The position numbers were made by a program, and so were the translations under genes. 64,000 bases of DNA from Diploscapter coronatus. Taxonomy: Eukaryota; Nematoda; Chromadorea; Rhabditida; Rhabditidae. Each line of letters opens with the position of its first letter. Within the stretch, counting starts at the first letter, position 1. The notes under the pieces are model-generated. The model did no database searches. It was not told where the DNA came from and saw only the letters and a program-made list of their open reading frames with translations. Positions 31,901 through 43,728 of the stretch are shown here, one piece after another. The stretch spans positions 81,801,201 to 81,865,200 of the forward strand of contig OZ038422.1 of the NCBI GenBank assembly GCA_964036155.1. Direction: 5' to 3'.

Positions 31901-34900
31901 GCGTCTCTTATCTTATTCAAGAAGTCTCTCATTTTACTATTTTCTTCTCAATGATAATGAATGGCAGAGTTTGGATCCAGAAATTTGGTTCTTTCCAAAA
32001 AAAAATATATATATATAATAATAATAATAATTTGCAGCGGATCGTGCAACGACCAGATTGCCTCGTTCTCTGCTGTCAAGGGCATTTTTATCGACGGTCG
32101 AATCGAGCCTGCAGTGGAAGGCGTGCAGATCACATCCACCAACAGACACCATGCGGGTGTCGTGCAGAATGCCGTTTCAGACAGGAGTGGACGATTCAGG
32201 TACGCACATTTCTACAATGAGATATTTGTGCCGAAATTTTCTTAGTCATTATTTTATTCTTTTTCTTTTATTTCACAAGTTTCTTCTCAAACAACTGACA
32301 AAATTGTGCAGTGATTCACGCGGTTGTTAGTTTATTCTTCTCTCTTCTGATTGAACTCCATCACTGACACAATTATGTTGAGCTTTGTTTCGTTCCTCGG
32401 AAGAAAAAAATCATGTCAAGGCGGTTCATTTATCGCAGACAAAATTGGAAAAGAGTACATCTCTCAAATTTCATCGATTTTCATTTCTCACTTTATAAAA
32501 AGTGATATTTTTCAGACTTGGTCCTGTTAAAACTGTCGATGACTACGACATTGTGGCTGAATTGGATGGATACAAATTCACACCCAAGGGCCCCTCTCAG
32601 TCGGGACATTTCACCAGCGTCAAACTCAGTCAGGTACTCCATTTTATGAAACAATTCCTTAAATTTTACAATCAGAATTTAAAACTACTGAATCGTTAGT
32701 TACAAGACTAGCCCACTTGTGAAAGTTCACCCATTTTCTTCTTAAGCATTACTACATTTATAATTCCAACAATTCGAACATCCTTATTTCCACTATTTAT
32801 AAAAGTGAATAGCGATTTTGCAGCTGAGTGTGGTGTTGAGTGACTCGGAAACAGGGGGTCGATTGGACGGAGTGCTGCTGTCCGTGGTTGGAGGCATCGA
32901 TCACAGAAGCAATAAAATGATCGACAAAACTGGACAGATCAAGTTCCCTGGACTGGTAGGCTGAGATTCGTTATTTCATGCAAAGCCAGACATTCTTACT
33001 TTACACGTTTGGTGTTCAAAGAACTTACGATTAGAAACAAGTCAACACCGAGTTAGAAAATAGTGAGAATGAGTTGATTTTTAAAAATCAATGAATTGTT
33101 TCAAATGCAATCTGACCCTTTCAGGCACCTGGCGACTATTTCCTCCGACCGATTCTGCAGGAGTACAAATTCGAGCCATCCACCACGAAGATCACCATTC
33201 GCGAAGGAGAACACGAAAATGTCGAGCTGAAGGGAAAACGGGTCGCTTACAGGTCAGTTGAATGACTGTCGAAACACGGGATTTCAAAACCAATTCTCCC
33301 GATCGAATTGCTGCCTTTCAGTGCCTACGGCAACATGCGCCAGATGTCGAACAGCCCCGTGGCGAATGTGGTCATCGAGGCCCTGTCCGAGCAGTGCGAG
33401 CAGCACCAGTCTGAGTCCGTCACTGACTCGGATGGCTCCTTCAGATTGAGGGGACTCAAGCCTGGCTGCTCATATCGACTCTATCCCAAAGGTATTTTCT
33501 TTAGACCAAAAATTGATCTTTTTTCCATAAATAGAATGGATGTCTGATATTGAATGTTTCATATGCGTTGTTAGAAAGAGTTGCAATGGTCTGTGGCAAC
33601 CACGTGATTGAAAACAGTCCAATCTCTGCTGAAAATGCATTCATGAGAATTCTGAAATTCTAAAAATCGAAGATTATTTTTTGACGAATGATTTCTTCAG
33701 GCTATGCCGATTCGAACGCGATGCCGCCCTCCTACCCGAACCAGTACGACATTGAGATGACTGCAGAGGACGTCCGCAATCTGCAGTTCGTCATGATGCC
33801 TTTCGAACAGATCACCATGCTGGCTGTCGAGGTTATTTTTCATGCAATTTGAATATGTTGAGAGGAATAACGAAAAACCCTTTTGGAATACTTGAAAAAT
33901 TTTGAAGAGAAAGTTCTATAAAGGAGTAGAGTGAAAAGTTGTAAAAAAAAAGAAAGAAAGTCTAATAAAACGATGAAAAATAATCTTCGAAATGTTGCAG
34001 ATGGAATTCGACAAAGTGGCAGTGCCAGCCTCGTACCGAGTGACAGTGTCGCGCAACGGAGAGGCAGTGCAGACCTCGATTGTGCAGTCCCCTGTCACTG
34101 TGTTCTATATGAATGGGCTCAAGCGGGACGGGGCTGAGTACAGCGTTCGGGTCGAGCCTGACAAACCGCCCATGTCTTTCTCGCCTAAAACGGGTAAGGA
34201 GAGAATTCTTCCAGATTCTCATCTCTTTTCTTAGAAAATTTTGTCGAAAAGAATGTTTGACTAATCTTGATGATTACTTGCAAGATTTTTTCTTTTCGAC
34301 AATTTTGAAAACTCTTTCCAAACGACAGAAAAGTTGAGCATAATTTATCAAATTTTCCATATTTGTAGTGTTCTTCAACGCGGATGCCCCAGTGCGAGTG
34401 GTGCGCGTGCCGATGTCGGCGAGTCGACGCAGCAACGAAGTCGAGATCAGCTTTGGCAGCCTCCTCTCCGTGCCCTTCTTCGGACTGCTCGCTCTCTTCT
34501 TCTTCAATCAGGTAAATCCTTCTATACATTCTGCAGATTAACTTCTTCATTTTATCAACAATGAATAATATCTCAACTCTTTGAAAGTAATATATTTCTT
34601 CAAATGACATTTTGATTTATGAATTTCTTGAATTGAAACTACATTCCAAGTTATTTCCGATTAGGAAATTAGAAATTCATCTTGGTTTTCAAAACGTTTT
34701 CTAAATTTCCTAAAATTGATCTATAAAGGAAACGTTATCGAAATTCATGCAGACTAACCCTTGCATTAAAGTTAGTTATCCAAGTGTGCCATTAAAAGAT
34801 TTTGTATCATTCTCTTTCACTTTACGTCATCATCTAAATGCAAACGATTTTCAACCATTGATGATTTAGCAATCATACAATTTCATTGATCTGTAAAATG

Positions 34901-34997
34901 TTTCATTATTTTGCAGAACAAATCGATCGAAATGGCAAAGCAGTTGTACGAGAGATTCACTGGCAATCCGGTCGACAGGAGGAAGAAGAAAAACTGA
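25980..34997 (+). CDS. NOMO: NOMO (nodal modulator), ER membrane protein
   Basis: Twenty-five exons, all in phase, give 1,109 residues against roughly 1,220 in vertebrates. The N-terminus is a signal peptide (LLCCLSALVLTILVLPHAVIA) followed by the conserved CGGFIRSPTPID. Tandem Ig-like/carboxypeptidase-regulatory-like beta domains follow, recognisable by repeated GFSISGVV, GYQLTVKV and GSFRLRGLKPGCSYRL motifs. The C-terminus has one transmembrane helix (about 1056–1082, SLLSVPFFGLLALFFFNQ) and a short basic cytosolic tail (DRRKKKN). NOMO forms a complex with TMEM147 and Nicalin at the translocon and supports multipass membrane-protein biogenesis. First exon 25980–26111; last exon 34917–34997; largest intron 644 nt (31394–32037). 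It follows UAP56 on the same strand at 1.5 kb, too far for a typical worm operon. Confidence 0.97.
31818..31875. repeat. dispersed repeat, copy 1
   Basis: The stretch around CTACCAGGCCCTACC, in NOMO intron 16, matches 57309–57363 (CTACCAGGCCCTATC) at roughly 80% by eye. It is non-coding. Confidence 0.5.
31997..32030. repeat. AT/AAT microsatellite before NOMO exon 17
   Basis: A run of adenines passes into (AT)n and then (AAT)n, ending 8 bases before the exon 17 splice site. Length variation here could weaken or shift recognition of that acceptor. Confidence 0.75.
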
Positions 34998-36059
34998 GCC
35001 TGAATAAGCAGTTCGAATACAGGCAGCACATCATTTAAAAAGATAGGTTGGAACTTTTCCAAATAAATTTATTGCAACGATATGAAGATTTCATAAATAC
35101 TTCTCAAATTTTGATCTGTTTTACAATTTCAGTTCAATTTTTTTTTAAAAATTTTCCTATAGTTTTCCAGATCAAATTTGATAAGTCCGATTCAGGGTTT
35201 CGAATAGTCTTGACAGCTCTCTCTCTCCTTTATTTTAATTTATTAGGTCATTGTTTATGAAATTTATTGATTGCTTGGTACCTGAATTTTATGAGTTTTG
35301 AATTAAAAAAGATGAAATAGTATGGTAATTTTAGGCATTACTCGAATGTGCTATTTCATTTTCAAACTGTTCAATTCCAATTATCGTATCTTCTTTCATC
35401 GTTTTTACTTATTATTTTTTCTCGTCCTATCAATTCCAATGTGATTACGGGGGTTAATTTTATTCGATTTGTCGCGCTTCATTGTTGAGTGATATCGTTG
35501 ATTTAGTTGATTTTTGAAATAATAATAATACATTTTAAATAAACTTTTCCAGAAAGTTTCATAATTCGCTAGTTGCGAATGCTGTGAAATGTCTTTGAGC
35601 AAATGGCCCTTTCTCAAAATTTTGGGTGTGAAATACAGGGAGATATGAACTTTTGAAAATTTTCTTAGATATCAAAAATTAACTTTTCAAAAAAACAAGT
35701 GGTTTTATGGGTATAGGTAATTGGTTTCGACTCGAGAATTATACCAAGCAAAACTAGAACGTAGGGAGGGTACTATGCAAAAAAAACCGTATTCAATTTG
35801 GATGAAAAATAAAATAGGGAGATAAACTTGAAACACCCTGTAGTTGATCACCAAAATATCAATTTGTTGATTGTGTTTGATGACATTATTTGATTTTTCA
35901 TTATATACAATTTGTTTCTCTCTCAAATAATTGATGAACAAGTTAATACGTATTAAAACCATAGATAAGAAAATTCCAAGTAATAGGCAGCTAAAATTTG
36001 CAATTCGTAGATAAGAGTGCTGTGTGCAGAAATACTCAAGTCGATTTGTCAATTTGCAG
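34998..36059. other. NOMO 3' region and intergenic DNA
   Basis: No gene is supported. A polyadenylation signal lies at 35062–35067. A 115-codon minus-strand frame (35705–36052) is AT-driven. The text around 35,770–35,840 (GAAACACCCTGTAG) looks like transposon-end debris. Confidence 0.45.
35062..35067 (+). other. polyadenylation signal AATAAA for NOMO
   Basis: AATAAA occurs 65 nt after the NOMO stop codon, an ideal spacing for a short 3' UTR. Confidence 0.65.
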
Positions 36060-36070
36060 TCACATGGGAA

Positions 36071-36814
36071 ATGTCGATAGATATCAAAAACGAGTGAGTT
36101 TTATGGATTACCTTTGAATTAGCATATTTTGCTTTAGTTTTCGACTTTTCAATGTTTATTTTCACGAAGTGGAGGCAATTCTGCTTGCTCAGGATCTTCC
36201 TCGATATTCCTTTGTTATTTGGTCGCCACCGCAGGACATTAGAGAACTCACACTCACCACCGACGATTTCCAAAATGAAACTCGTAACTTTCACGCACCC
36301 TTTCATTCATAACTCCAAATTTACAGATAAATTTTGTCATTATGGAATTGAAAGGGGAAAAGACCAAAGTGGTAAATATCGGTACTCGATATCTCGAAAT
36401 TGCATTTCGAACTCACTTGAAGATCTCATAAAAATCCTGAAAAGTACGATATGAATGTAAGGAAAATAGTTATTTTGAGAATCTATAGGTCCAGACTCCC
36501 CATTCATGTTGCATACGCATAGAATAATTGATAACCCAGCTGAAGGTAAATCAGACATCTAAATCAATGCTTTAATTTTTTTAGATAAAAAATACAAACT
36601 TGGAGAATCTGCTTTGCCGCACTTGGAAAAGAATAAAGAATTTAATAAGCTAGCCTTCTTTTATTCTCGGCCAGAAAGTCGATATTTGTCACCGAAATGC
36701 AATGATATTCGCCCCTATCAGGTGTCAAATGGAAGAACTAAAACAACAGAAAACACAGAGCAAGTGCCATTTCATACCTTTTCAAAACCATCGCAACTTA
36801 TTATAGAACATTAA
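36071..36814 (+). CDS. SH2-domain-only protein with degenerate phosphotyrosine pocket
   Basis: Five exons (36071–36093, 36138–36283, 36327–36443, 36489–36545, 36585–36814) join in phase to about 190 residues. The first half resembles an SH2 domain: EVEAILLAQDLPRYSFVIW, then RELTLTT, HKFCHYGIERGKDQSGKYR and NSLEDLIKILKS. The usual FLVR arginine that binds phosphotyrosine is replaced by tryptophan (FVIW), and the N-terminal W-[YF]-H-G motif is shortened to YFH. The C-terminal part is basic and unstructured-looking. A TTTGCAG acceptor lies 11 nt upstream; a second possible ATG at 36064 is out of phase with the domain. The stop codon is 65 nt before the first ATG of a tyrosine kinase on the same strand, so the two may be an operon pair or a split SH2-kinase gene. 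Introns are tiny (43–45 nt). Confidence 0.68.
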
Positions 36815-36879
36815 TGCAACATTTTTCGACATTTTCACATCTATTTGTCCTAAAAAATATTGGAGCAAATATCTTTCAA

Positions 36880-39166
36880 ATGAATGAAACTATTTCAATA
36901 ATAAAGGTGAGTGAATAAAATAATTTAATTCATTATTCAAATATTTATTATTAAAAATTATAGGGAACAGTGAAAGAAGAATTACAAATTGATATTAGTG
37001 ACGACTGTGCACTAATAAATATAGTTCAAGAAATACCAACTATTCCTAGAAAACTCGAACACGTCATGGCTCCCGATAACTATTTTCACATCGAAAATAA
37101 GCCGAAGAAGGCGCACATACTCAGAGCAATTCGCAAATTATTTCGAGAAAAAGAAAATAAGGAGCTACAGCCAAATCACGTTGAACTTCTAGTAGACATA
37201 ATCGACAAATTGGCCTATGACGATCTACCATCCAGCATAGAAGAACAAACTACAATACCATCGCCGCTTATAAAAGACGCCAATGATCCCCAAACGTCAT
37301 CACAGAGCTTTACTCGAAGTGATCACACTCAGAAAACTCCTTCAACAAAGAAAATTATACATCAAGCTTGCTCCACATCGACATTGAATGATAATAACGA
37401 GCTACGAGGACAAAATTTGAGTCAACTGAAACCTCGAAACTTTTCAAAGGACACGAATGATATTCCAACAAAGCCGAGTAATTTCAATCGTAGCAAAACT
37501 CGTCGCACAATTTCTGAAAAGCGTGTTCGATTCAATCTAGTCGAAAATACTACTTTCGAGATACCATCAAGAGATTTACAATCAACTAGTATAAGGATGA
37601 GTCGGAAAGAAGAACATGAATTGAGCCTATCAAATTTGTCGTCTACAAGCAAAACCACTAATGCAATAAATGGTGAAAAAGTGGATATGTTGAAAACGGA
37701 TGGAATTCATATTCAAGGTATTTAGTTTATGATATTAAATTTTTAGATTCATCTAATTCGCCAAATATCACCTCAAAGACAACATCCGAGTCGAGAAGTG
37801 AAGATTTAACAAATGAAATATCTGGGAAACGAAATCCAAATCAGACGGGTCCAACACCAGGAAAGAATAATGTAAAGCGTATATGATTTCTTGAATAAAT
37901 CCGAATAATTCAGAAAATAACTCTGCCAAAACCATGCGAAATTCACTATGAAGCTTTGTTAGGCGAAGGCTATTTTGCAAATGTCTATAGGGCACGAATA
38001 AATGAGGAAATGTTTGCTGTCAAAATGATAAAACCGACTCAATTCTTCGACGTCAGGTAACCAGCCTAAGGCTGTTGACAATCGCTATGCAACATATATG
38101 CAACTCTTCCTGCACCTTATTCCACAATAAAAATCAAGAAGAAAAACTGACTATGATATTTACGACTAATTTTTCATACAATAGAGCAGTAACACATCCT
38201 GAACCAATAATTAATCCGTCATTTCAATTGCAACAATTAACTGATTTATAGAGAGGCAAAGATACTGCTAGGCATGAAACATCCCAACATTATCAAATGT
38301 TTTGGAGTGCTGAACTTGCCAGACACGGACACTCTTCTGGTATTCGAATATATGGGAGGGGGATGTCTCGAGGAACATCTCAAATCAGACACCTCTATTG
38401 GCACAGGTCTTATGAAATCATGGGCTCAACAGGTTCAGTCAATCTAATAAAGGTTAATATAGAATATGACTAAATAGATAGCAAATGGGATGCGCTATAT
38501 CGAAGAACAAAAAATGGTTCACAGAGATCTCGCAGCCAGGAATATTTTGTTAAATACGGCTAAAACAACCGCTAAAGTATGAAAGATAACAGAAGACATT
38601 CATATATAGGTCATAATACACAGATAGGAGATTTTGGGTTGGCACGGCAATTGGATCCGAACAATATATACACAATGAATACACAGCCACGTTTCCCTGT
38701 GAGGTCAGAAAATAATCATTTCTTGGATTTAAAAAAAGAATAGAACATTTTAGATGGCAATCGATTGAAGTCCTCGAAGATATAGCTGAAAATAGGAAAC
38801 CAAATTTCACTATCAAAAACGATGTTTGGGGATTTTCTGTCTTGCTCTATGAAATCTATTCAAATGGGAAACTACCATATGGTAAAGTTATAGAATGTGA
38901 ACTATTCGATCATAAGAAACTATTTGAAGAGAATATGCGTGATAATCGTAAAATTTACGAATACCTATCGGAAGGTATTGGCGAAAGTCGTCTAGAACGA
39001 CCAGAAAATACACCGGACGACATCTATGTAAGCTTAATGGTACTTATGTAAAATCGAAAAAAAGAAAACTATTATTCAGGAACTGATGACCAAATGCTGG
39101 GACAAGAATCCTGAGAAAAGACCTAGTTTCGATGAAATCTATACCTTTTTGAAAAATTCAAAGTGA
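36880..39166 (+). CDS. cytoplasmic protein tyrosine kinase, nematode-type
   Basis: Nine exons (36880–36906, 36964–37717, 37747–37871, 37914–38056, 38252–38432, 38478–38576, 38624–38703, 38754–39027, 39080–39166) encode up to 589 residues. The first 300 are polar and low in structure, with basic Ser/Thr-rich segments (RSKTRRTISEKRVRFNL). The kinase domain follows: glycine loop GEGYFANV (third Gly replaced by Ala), catalytic Lys in FAVKMIK, helix C Glu in REAKILLGMKHPNI, the tyrosine-kinase signature HRDLAARN, DFG, an activation-loop Tyr, then RFPVRWQSIE, DVWGFS and CWDKNPEKRPSF. No SH2, SH3 or membrane segment is present in this frame. The upstream SH2 gene suggests derivation from an SH2-kinase of the Fer-like group that is expanded in worms. 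The intron at 37718–37746 would be only 29 nt; an in-phase alternative is 37673–37746. Confidence 0.92.
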
Positions 39167-40946
39167 AAAACGGTATATATCATTCGCTAGGAATAATAAC
39201 TCTCAAACCTTTCTAACTGTCGCCTGTAGCAACTTGCAGGATTTATGCTGTATATTCGTTTCATCAACATCAATTGTTTTCGTTATGAGTGAAATTGATC
39301 TTAGCAGAAAATATACGTGAGAAATGTTGCATTTTCCTTCTTTAACAGTCTGTCTCCCTAGTTTATCACTCTTTTCTTCACGCGATTAGAGCTGAGTACT
39401 TTTCAGAGCTTTCTAATTGGAACTTTTCCATTCACAATAAATAGTAGAATGATGAATATTCTCTTTGAATTAGATACAAAGAACATATGTTCAACTTGGT
39501 GCAAGCTTGAAATCACTCTACCGCTAGTAACTAAACTTTTCATTAGTTTCACTGTAAGGTACTATGCAAAGTAAAGATAGATTTTTAGACTAGCTATAAT
39601 GTTGAAAGCACACCTCATGGAGAGAATGTGTTGAAGTGGAGAACTGACAGAGTTTGTCAAGAGTCTAGACATCTACCTCTCCTCCTTCTCTTTACATGTA
39701 AATCGATGTGAACCATTCTTTGTCGGGATACGTATTTTCGTGTTCTTCCAACTGGAAGTTAAACCAATGAACGATAGAAATGTGATATTTTGTGTTGAAC
39801 GTGATTTATTCCAGTCGTTATGTTTCATGACTGATTTAATCCAAAACATAACAACCTGATAAGTTTGAATCAGTTATTAATAGTGACATAGATTTGATGG
39901 CTATGTCTGTGTGTTTATCAGGTTGCTCTTTTTCATTGAGGCCCAATTCAAATCCTTTGCTATTCATATGGCAAGTTATTTTGTTTTCAACCCAAAACTT
40001 TCTGATCATCTGGATGAGATGAGAAATGACCTCCTTCTCTACCTGCCTTCAAAATTTTGTTATTTCCCATGAACAGGGCATATCATGCTGCTGTTATTTG
40101 TTCTGTCGACATCTAAAATGAGATAAATCTAAAAATTCAATGACTATGAGTTCAAGTCAATTCGCATGGTTTAAAATGATGCATTCACTAGCACCCAAGA
40201 AAATAAGCGGCAGATTATTCTGTCTTCGTGTCTGCATATCATTCATTTAGACACGCCATAACCAAAAGGAAAGTTTTATTTCTGCATTCCCAAGCTTATT
40301 CATCTGTCTGTTGAATTCGAAATGTCTACGATTTTGCTTGGGAAACATTTGCACTTCCCTTTTTCTTTCTCAACGTCTTTCGCCGACTTGCAAATCTTAT
40401 CGCAAAACTGTGGCAGCTGCACCAGAAACACGATGTTTTTGTATTCATTCTGCATCTTCTCCCTTGCTATCTCGATGATGAATCAAAACATTTGACATTT
40501 CTTTATCCCTCTTTTCGAATATCGCCCATCTTTAACCACTCTTCTCACATTCAAATCGTGCAAAACAGCCGCTTTCTATCAATTCTTCTCAACATTTTCA
40601 CCCTTTAACTTTCAGATATAGTATCTCGACTTCATGTTCGCCTAAATCGACCATTATTCGATGCTTAAATCATCGTATTCTGAATAAAAACTACTTTTCC
40701 GAAGATGAATAGTAAAGAAAAAAGCAACTTTTATCATAAGGTAAGCTGCTGTAGAATATATATTGGCAAAAATGAACATAACTTTCGGTGGAATTATCCA
40801 TTTCAAAAGCAGTAAAAAATCCCAGAGTCAGTCAAAATTGGGCTTCTTATGGAGTGATTTTCATTATCCATGCAGCAAATAACCCACTGACAAATTCGTT
40901 TAGAAGCGTCCGAGCCAGACTGCCCAACTTATGGGAGCGAGTCCGG
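39167..40946. other. intergenic region, no gene seen
   Basis: Both strands show only short AT-rich frames. A degenerate repeat unit near 40,778–40,850 recurs at 55,268–55,344. The OTU promoter should lie toward the right end. Confidence 0.5.
40778..40850. repeat. dispersed repeat upstream of the OTU gene
   Basis: The segment containing ATAACTTTCGGTGGAATTAT and CCATTTCAAAAGCAGTAAAA resembles 55268–55344 (ATAACTTTCGATGGGTTTAT, CCATTTCAAAAACGGTAAAA). It is probably a shared transposon remnant. Confidence 0.5.
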
Positions 40947-43728
40947 ATGACTGTGATGCCCGTATTCGTGAAAAGGGGCGACTCGGCTGCTCACTCCTCA
41001 GAACAACAGCAGCCAGTAAGTGCTCCAAATCCACCATAGTTCACATACATTTAAACACATCCAATTGTTCCGAATTTAGTCCCATCCACAGCCACAGGAT
41101 GCTAGTTCCTCGGGGGTAACCATAAGAGATGATGCCGAGGTGAGCATTCAGAAGAAGGCCTATGAATTTCTGATTTTCAGCGACCCGAAAGACACTCGAC
41201 TCTCACCCCTGGCTTGCTGGGCTTGGCAGTGGGCAGTCAGAGCGCTGCAGCAGACTCGTAGCCGGGTCAGCAGAATGCAAATGCCGCCACGACCAGCATC
41301 GACCAAAGACTCGACAATCCCCCACCTACGGCTGCCAATAGTTCTAAAACATCGCGTGTTGATGTAAGCGAATTTAAATCATTTGCATCAAGAAGATAAA
41401 TTTTATGAAATGTGATACATGTTAAATGCGGTAAATAGTTGAAAAATGAACATATTTTAGGCGCTTGGGACAGTGGATGAGATGCTCGACCAAGGTTATA
41501 AAATCATCGAGAACAACGGTGGTAGAGACTGCCTTTTCTACTCGGCAGGTCTGTAGATAAAAAGAACGATATTTAAACATATATACTCTTCACTGTCTGC
41601 GAAACGGCATTGCCAGAAACATATTCTTAACTCGAAGAGATTTTCTCTAGCTAGCTCCACGATAGCTTCTGATATTTCCGAGCGAGTTTCTAGCGAATAC
41701 CCCAATTCTAGCTAGTTTCAATGTAGTTCATGGTGAATTCCGAGGTAGTTCTTGCCAGGACCACATGTAAAACTAGGAATTAAGAAATCGAAGCTACCGA
41801 GGAATTAGTGGGATAGAACCTTTTTCTAGAAAGTGTTGAGAAGGAAGGACAAGATGATGGGTGAAAAAGTGGGGTAGAAACAATAGAGTGAGACAAGGGA
41901 GCCTTCGCAAAAAATATCGGAGTATCTATTTTTCGGGAATGAGAATTTCGTAGATAATGAACAATGAGTTTAGCGTATCTCATCTACGGAGACGATAGGT
42001 GGCATGAGACTGTGCGGGCGGAGATGATCAATTACATGGTATGAGGACAAGATCATCTTTAAAAATTATATGAGAATCCTTATTTAGAAGGAGAATCGAG
42101 CGTTTTTCGAGCCTCACATTGACTATGAGGAAATATCGGGAATCGCCGGAAAAGGTGTGCCAATGAGATCATTTGATGATTACCTCCAGTGGATGGGCTC
42201 GAGGTACACCTACGGCGATGAATTGGAGGTGCAGGCGCTCTCCGACATGTACTATTGCCCAATAGAGATATATACCAATCGTCGAGGTGAGTTTTATCTA
42301 GATATAATTCCATTTCTATATAGTAAAACGAAGGTCATTTTTTTTGTAACGATACAGCCGAAGTGCCGCCTTTTCATATCAAATTTCGTCATTAAATATG
42401 ATTATCGCTTATGAGTCTTTGATTTATGCATATCCTCAAACTAAGTCTGTGGACGCACACTTTAAAAAAAATTACTAATAGAGGGATTTAGACCACTCTC
42501 ATCGAAGAGTTCCTAATTTCATCGATGAATCCAGACAGCTGGGACCACCCCTTCGTTTTGTCTACACCTCTGCAAACCACCACTACCGTGCCCGTATGAT
42601 TAATTAAAAGCAAAGATTGTGTGATTTGTAATTTAATTTATAGTGGTGCACGATAATGGGTTCGAAGGTGGTATGTTTGAAGGCAGACTGGGGACGCCGA
42701 ATGAGGACAGCGCTGCCGTTGCGGTAAGTAAATAGGCTTTTTGACCTGGTTTTTTAATATTATTTTAAAAGTAATTCGCTTCTCCTGTTGTTATAACTAG
42801 ACATTTTGTAAGCTCATATTTTAAAGTACACACACAAATTAGAGTGAAATGTGTCATTGAATTCATTGCTCCATGTTATGGACTGTGAGAAAGCAGATAT
42901 TGATTGCACCCCTTTTGTAACTCTCCTCCTAGGCTCAGTCTCCGACAAATACGATGCGCTCTGAGAGACTGGCAAAAGGCCGAGGAAAAGGAAGAAAGAA
43001 ATAGTAGGGAGAAGAAGGAATAAAGAAAGGCGAAGAACGTGGGAAATCGAGCTCAGAGTGTGCAATATCTTTATGGCAGGAAAATAATAGCAGATGATTG
43101 ATCCAAAAGAACAAAAGCCTGTAAATCAACGCTATATGAAACAAAACGGCAGGGAGAATCCTATTTGGAACAAAATACTGCATTAAACTTCGATAGAGAA
43201 TATAAAAATCTGTCCAAACTACTTGATACACCAGATACAATGGAGCGTCTATAATTGTTGAAATGCTAACATATATTGGTTGGAATAAAAGCATTGTTTT
43301 TAGAACGAAGTCATGATGGAGACTACTGCCCAAGAGGCACAGGACAGTGACACCGAGTCGGGCAAATGGTGGAAGAATTTCGATGTAGAACTTTAACAAT
43401 TTTATATTAGTTTCAAATTCGACATATATTGTGAGATGTGTGGAAAGATAGAACGAGAACGTGTCAATTGAGCATAATTAAAAGAGATGAAAGTTCAAAA
43501 TTATACTTAAAATATTCGTTTATTATGAAACGTTTTCAATAATTAGGATATAACATATTTTCAAAAAAAAAGTTCCAGCCTTCCAAAGTGGGTCAACCAC
43601 ACAAAGCCAGTGCCCCGGCAAAACCGGAGACGAAGGAAAAGGTAGGTTCTATTTTTTGTTGTTTAAATTGTGCTCTCTAAATATAGGAGATTAAGACTTT
43701 CATACAATTTAAGAAATTTGAATATTAA
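40947..43728 (+). CDS. OTU-family cysteine protease (deubiquitinase-like)
   Basis: Eleven exons (40947–41015, 41080–41139, 41181–41363, 41461–41548, 41974–42038, 42088–42286, 42492–42593, 42644–42723, 43304–43384, 43579–43641, 43687–43728), about 343 residues. The N-terminal 100 are low complexity. The OTU core has the catalytic Cys in GGRDCLFYSAAYLIYGDDRW, a middle block (DDYLQWMGSRYTYGDELEVQ, ALSDMYYCPIEIY), and the catalytic His in RFVYTSANHHYRA. OTU enzymes cleave ubiquitin chains; the start MTVMP and layout recall OTUD5, but the subfamily is not certain. The Asp normally three residues before Cys is directly adjacent to it here. Exon 3 contains an in-frame TAG (41259–41261) that a 42-nt GT–AG intron (41229–41270) could remove. 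Exon 9 can instead run on to a stop at 43396, giving a shorter C-terminus. Confidence 0.83.

Noticed and set aside
35705..36052. 115-codon minus-strand hydrophobic frame
   Set aside because: Composition follows AT-rich DNA with transposon-end text; no leader or splice context supports it.
42935..43399. 154-codon minus-strand frame
   Set aside because: Antisense to an OTU intron and exon; hydrophobic content comes from purine-rich DNA on the plus strand.
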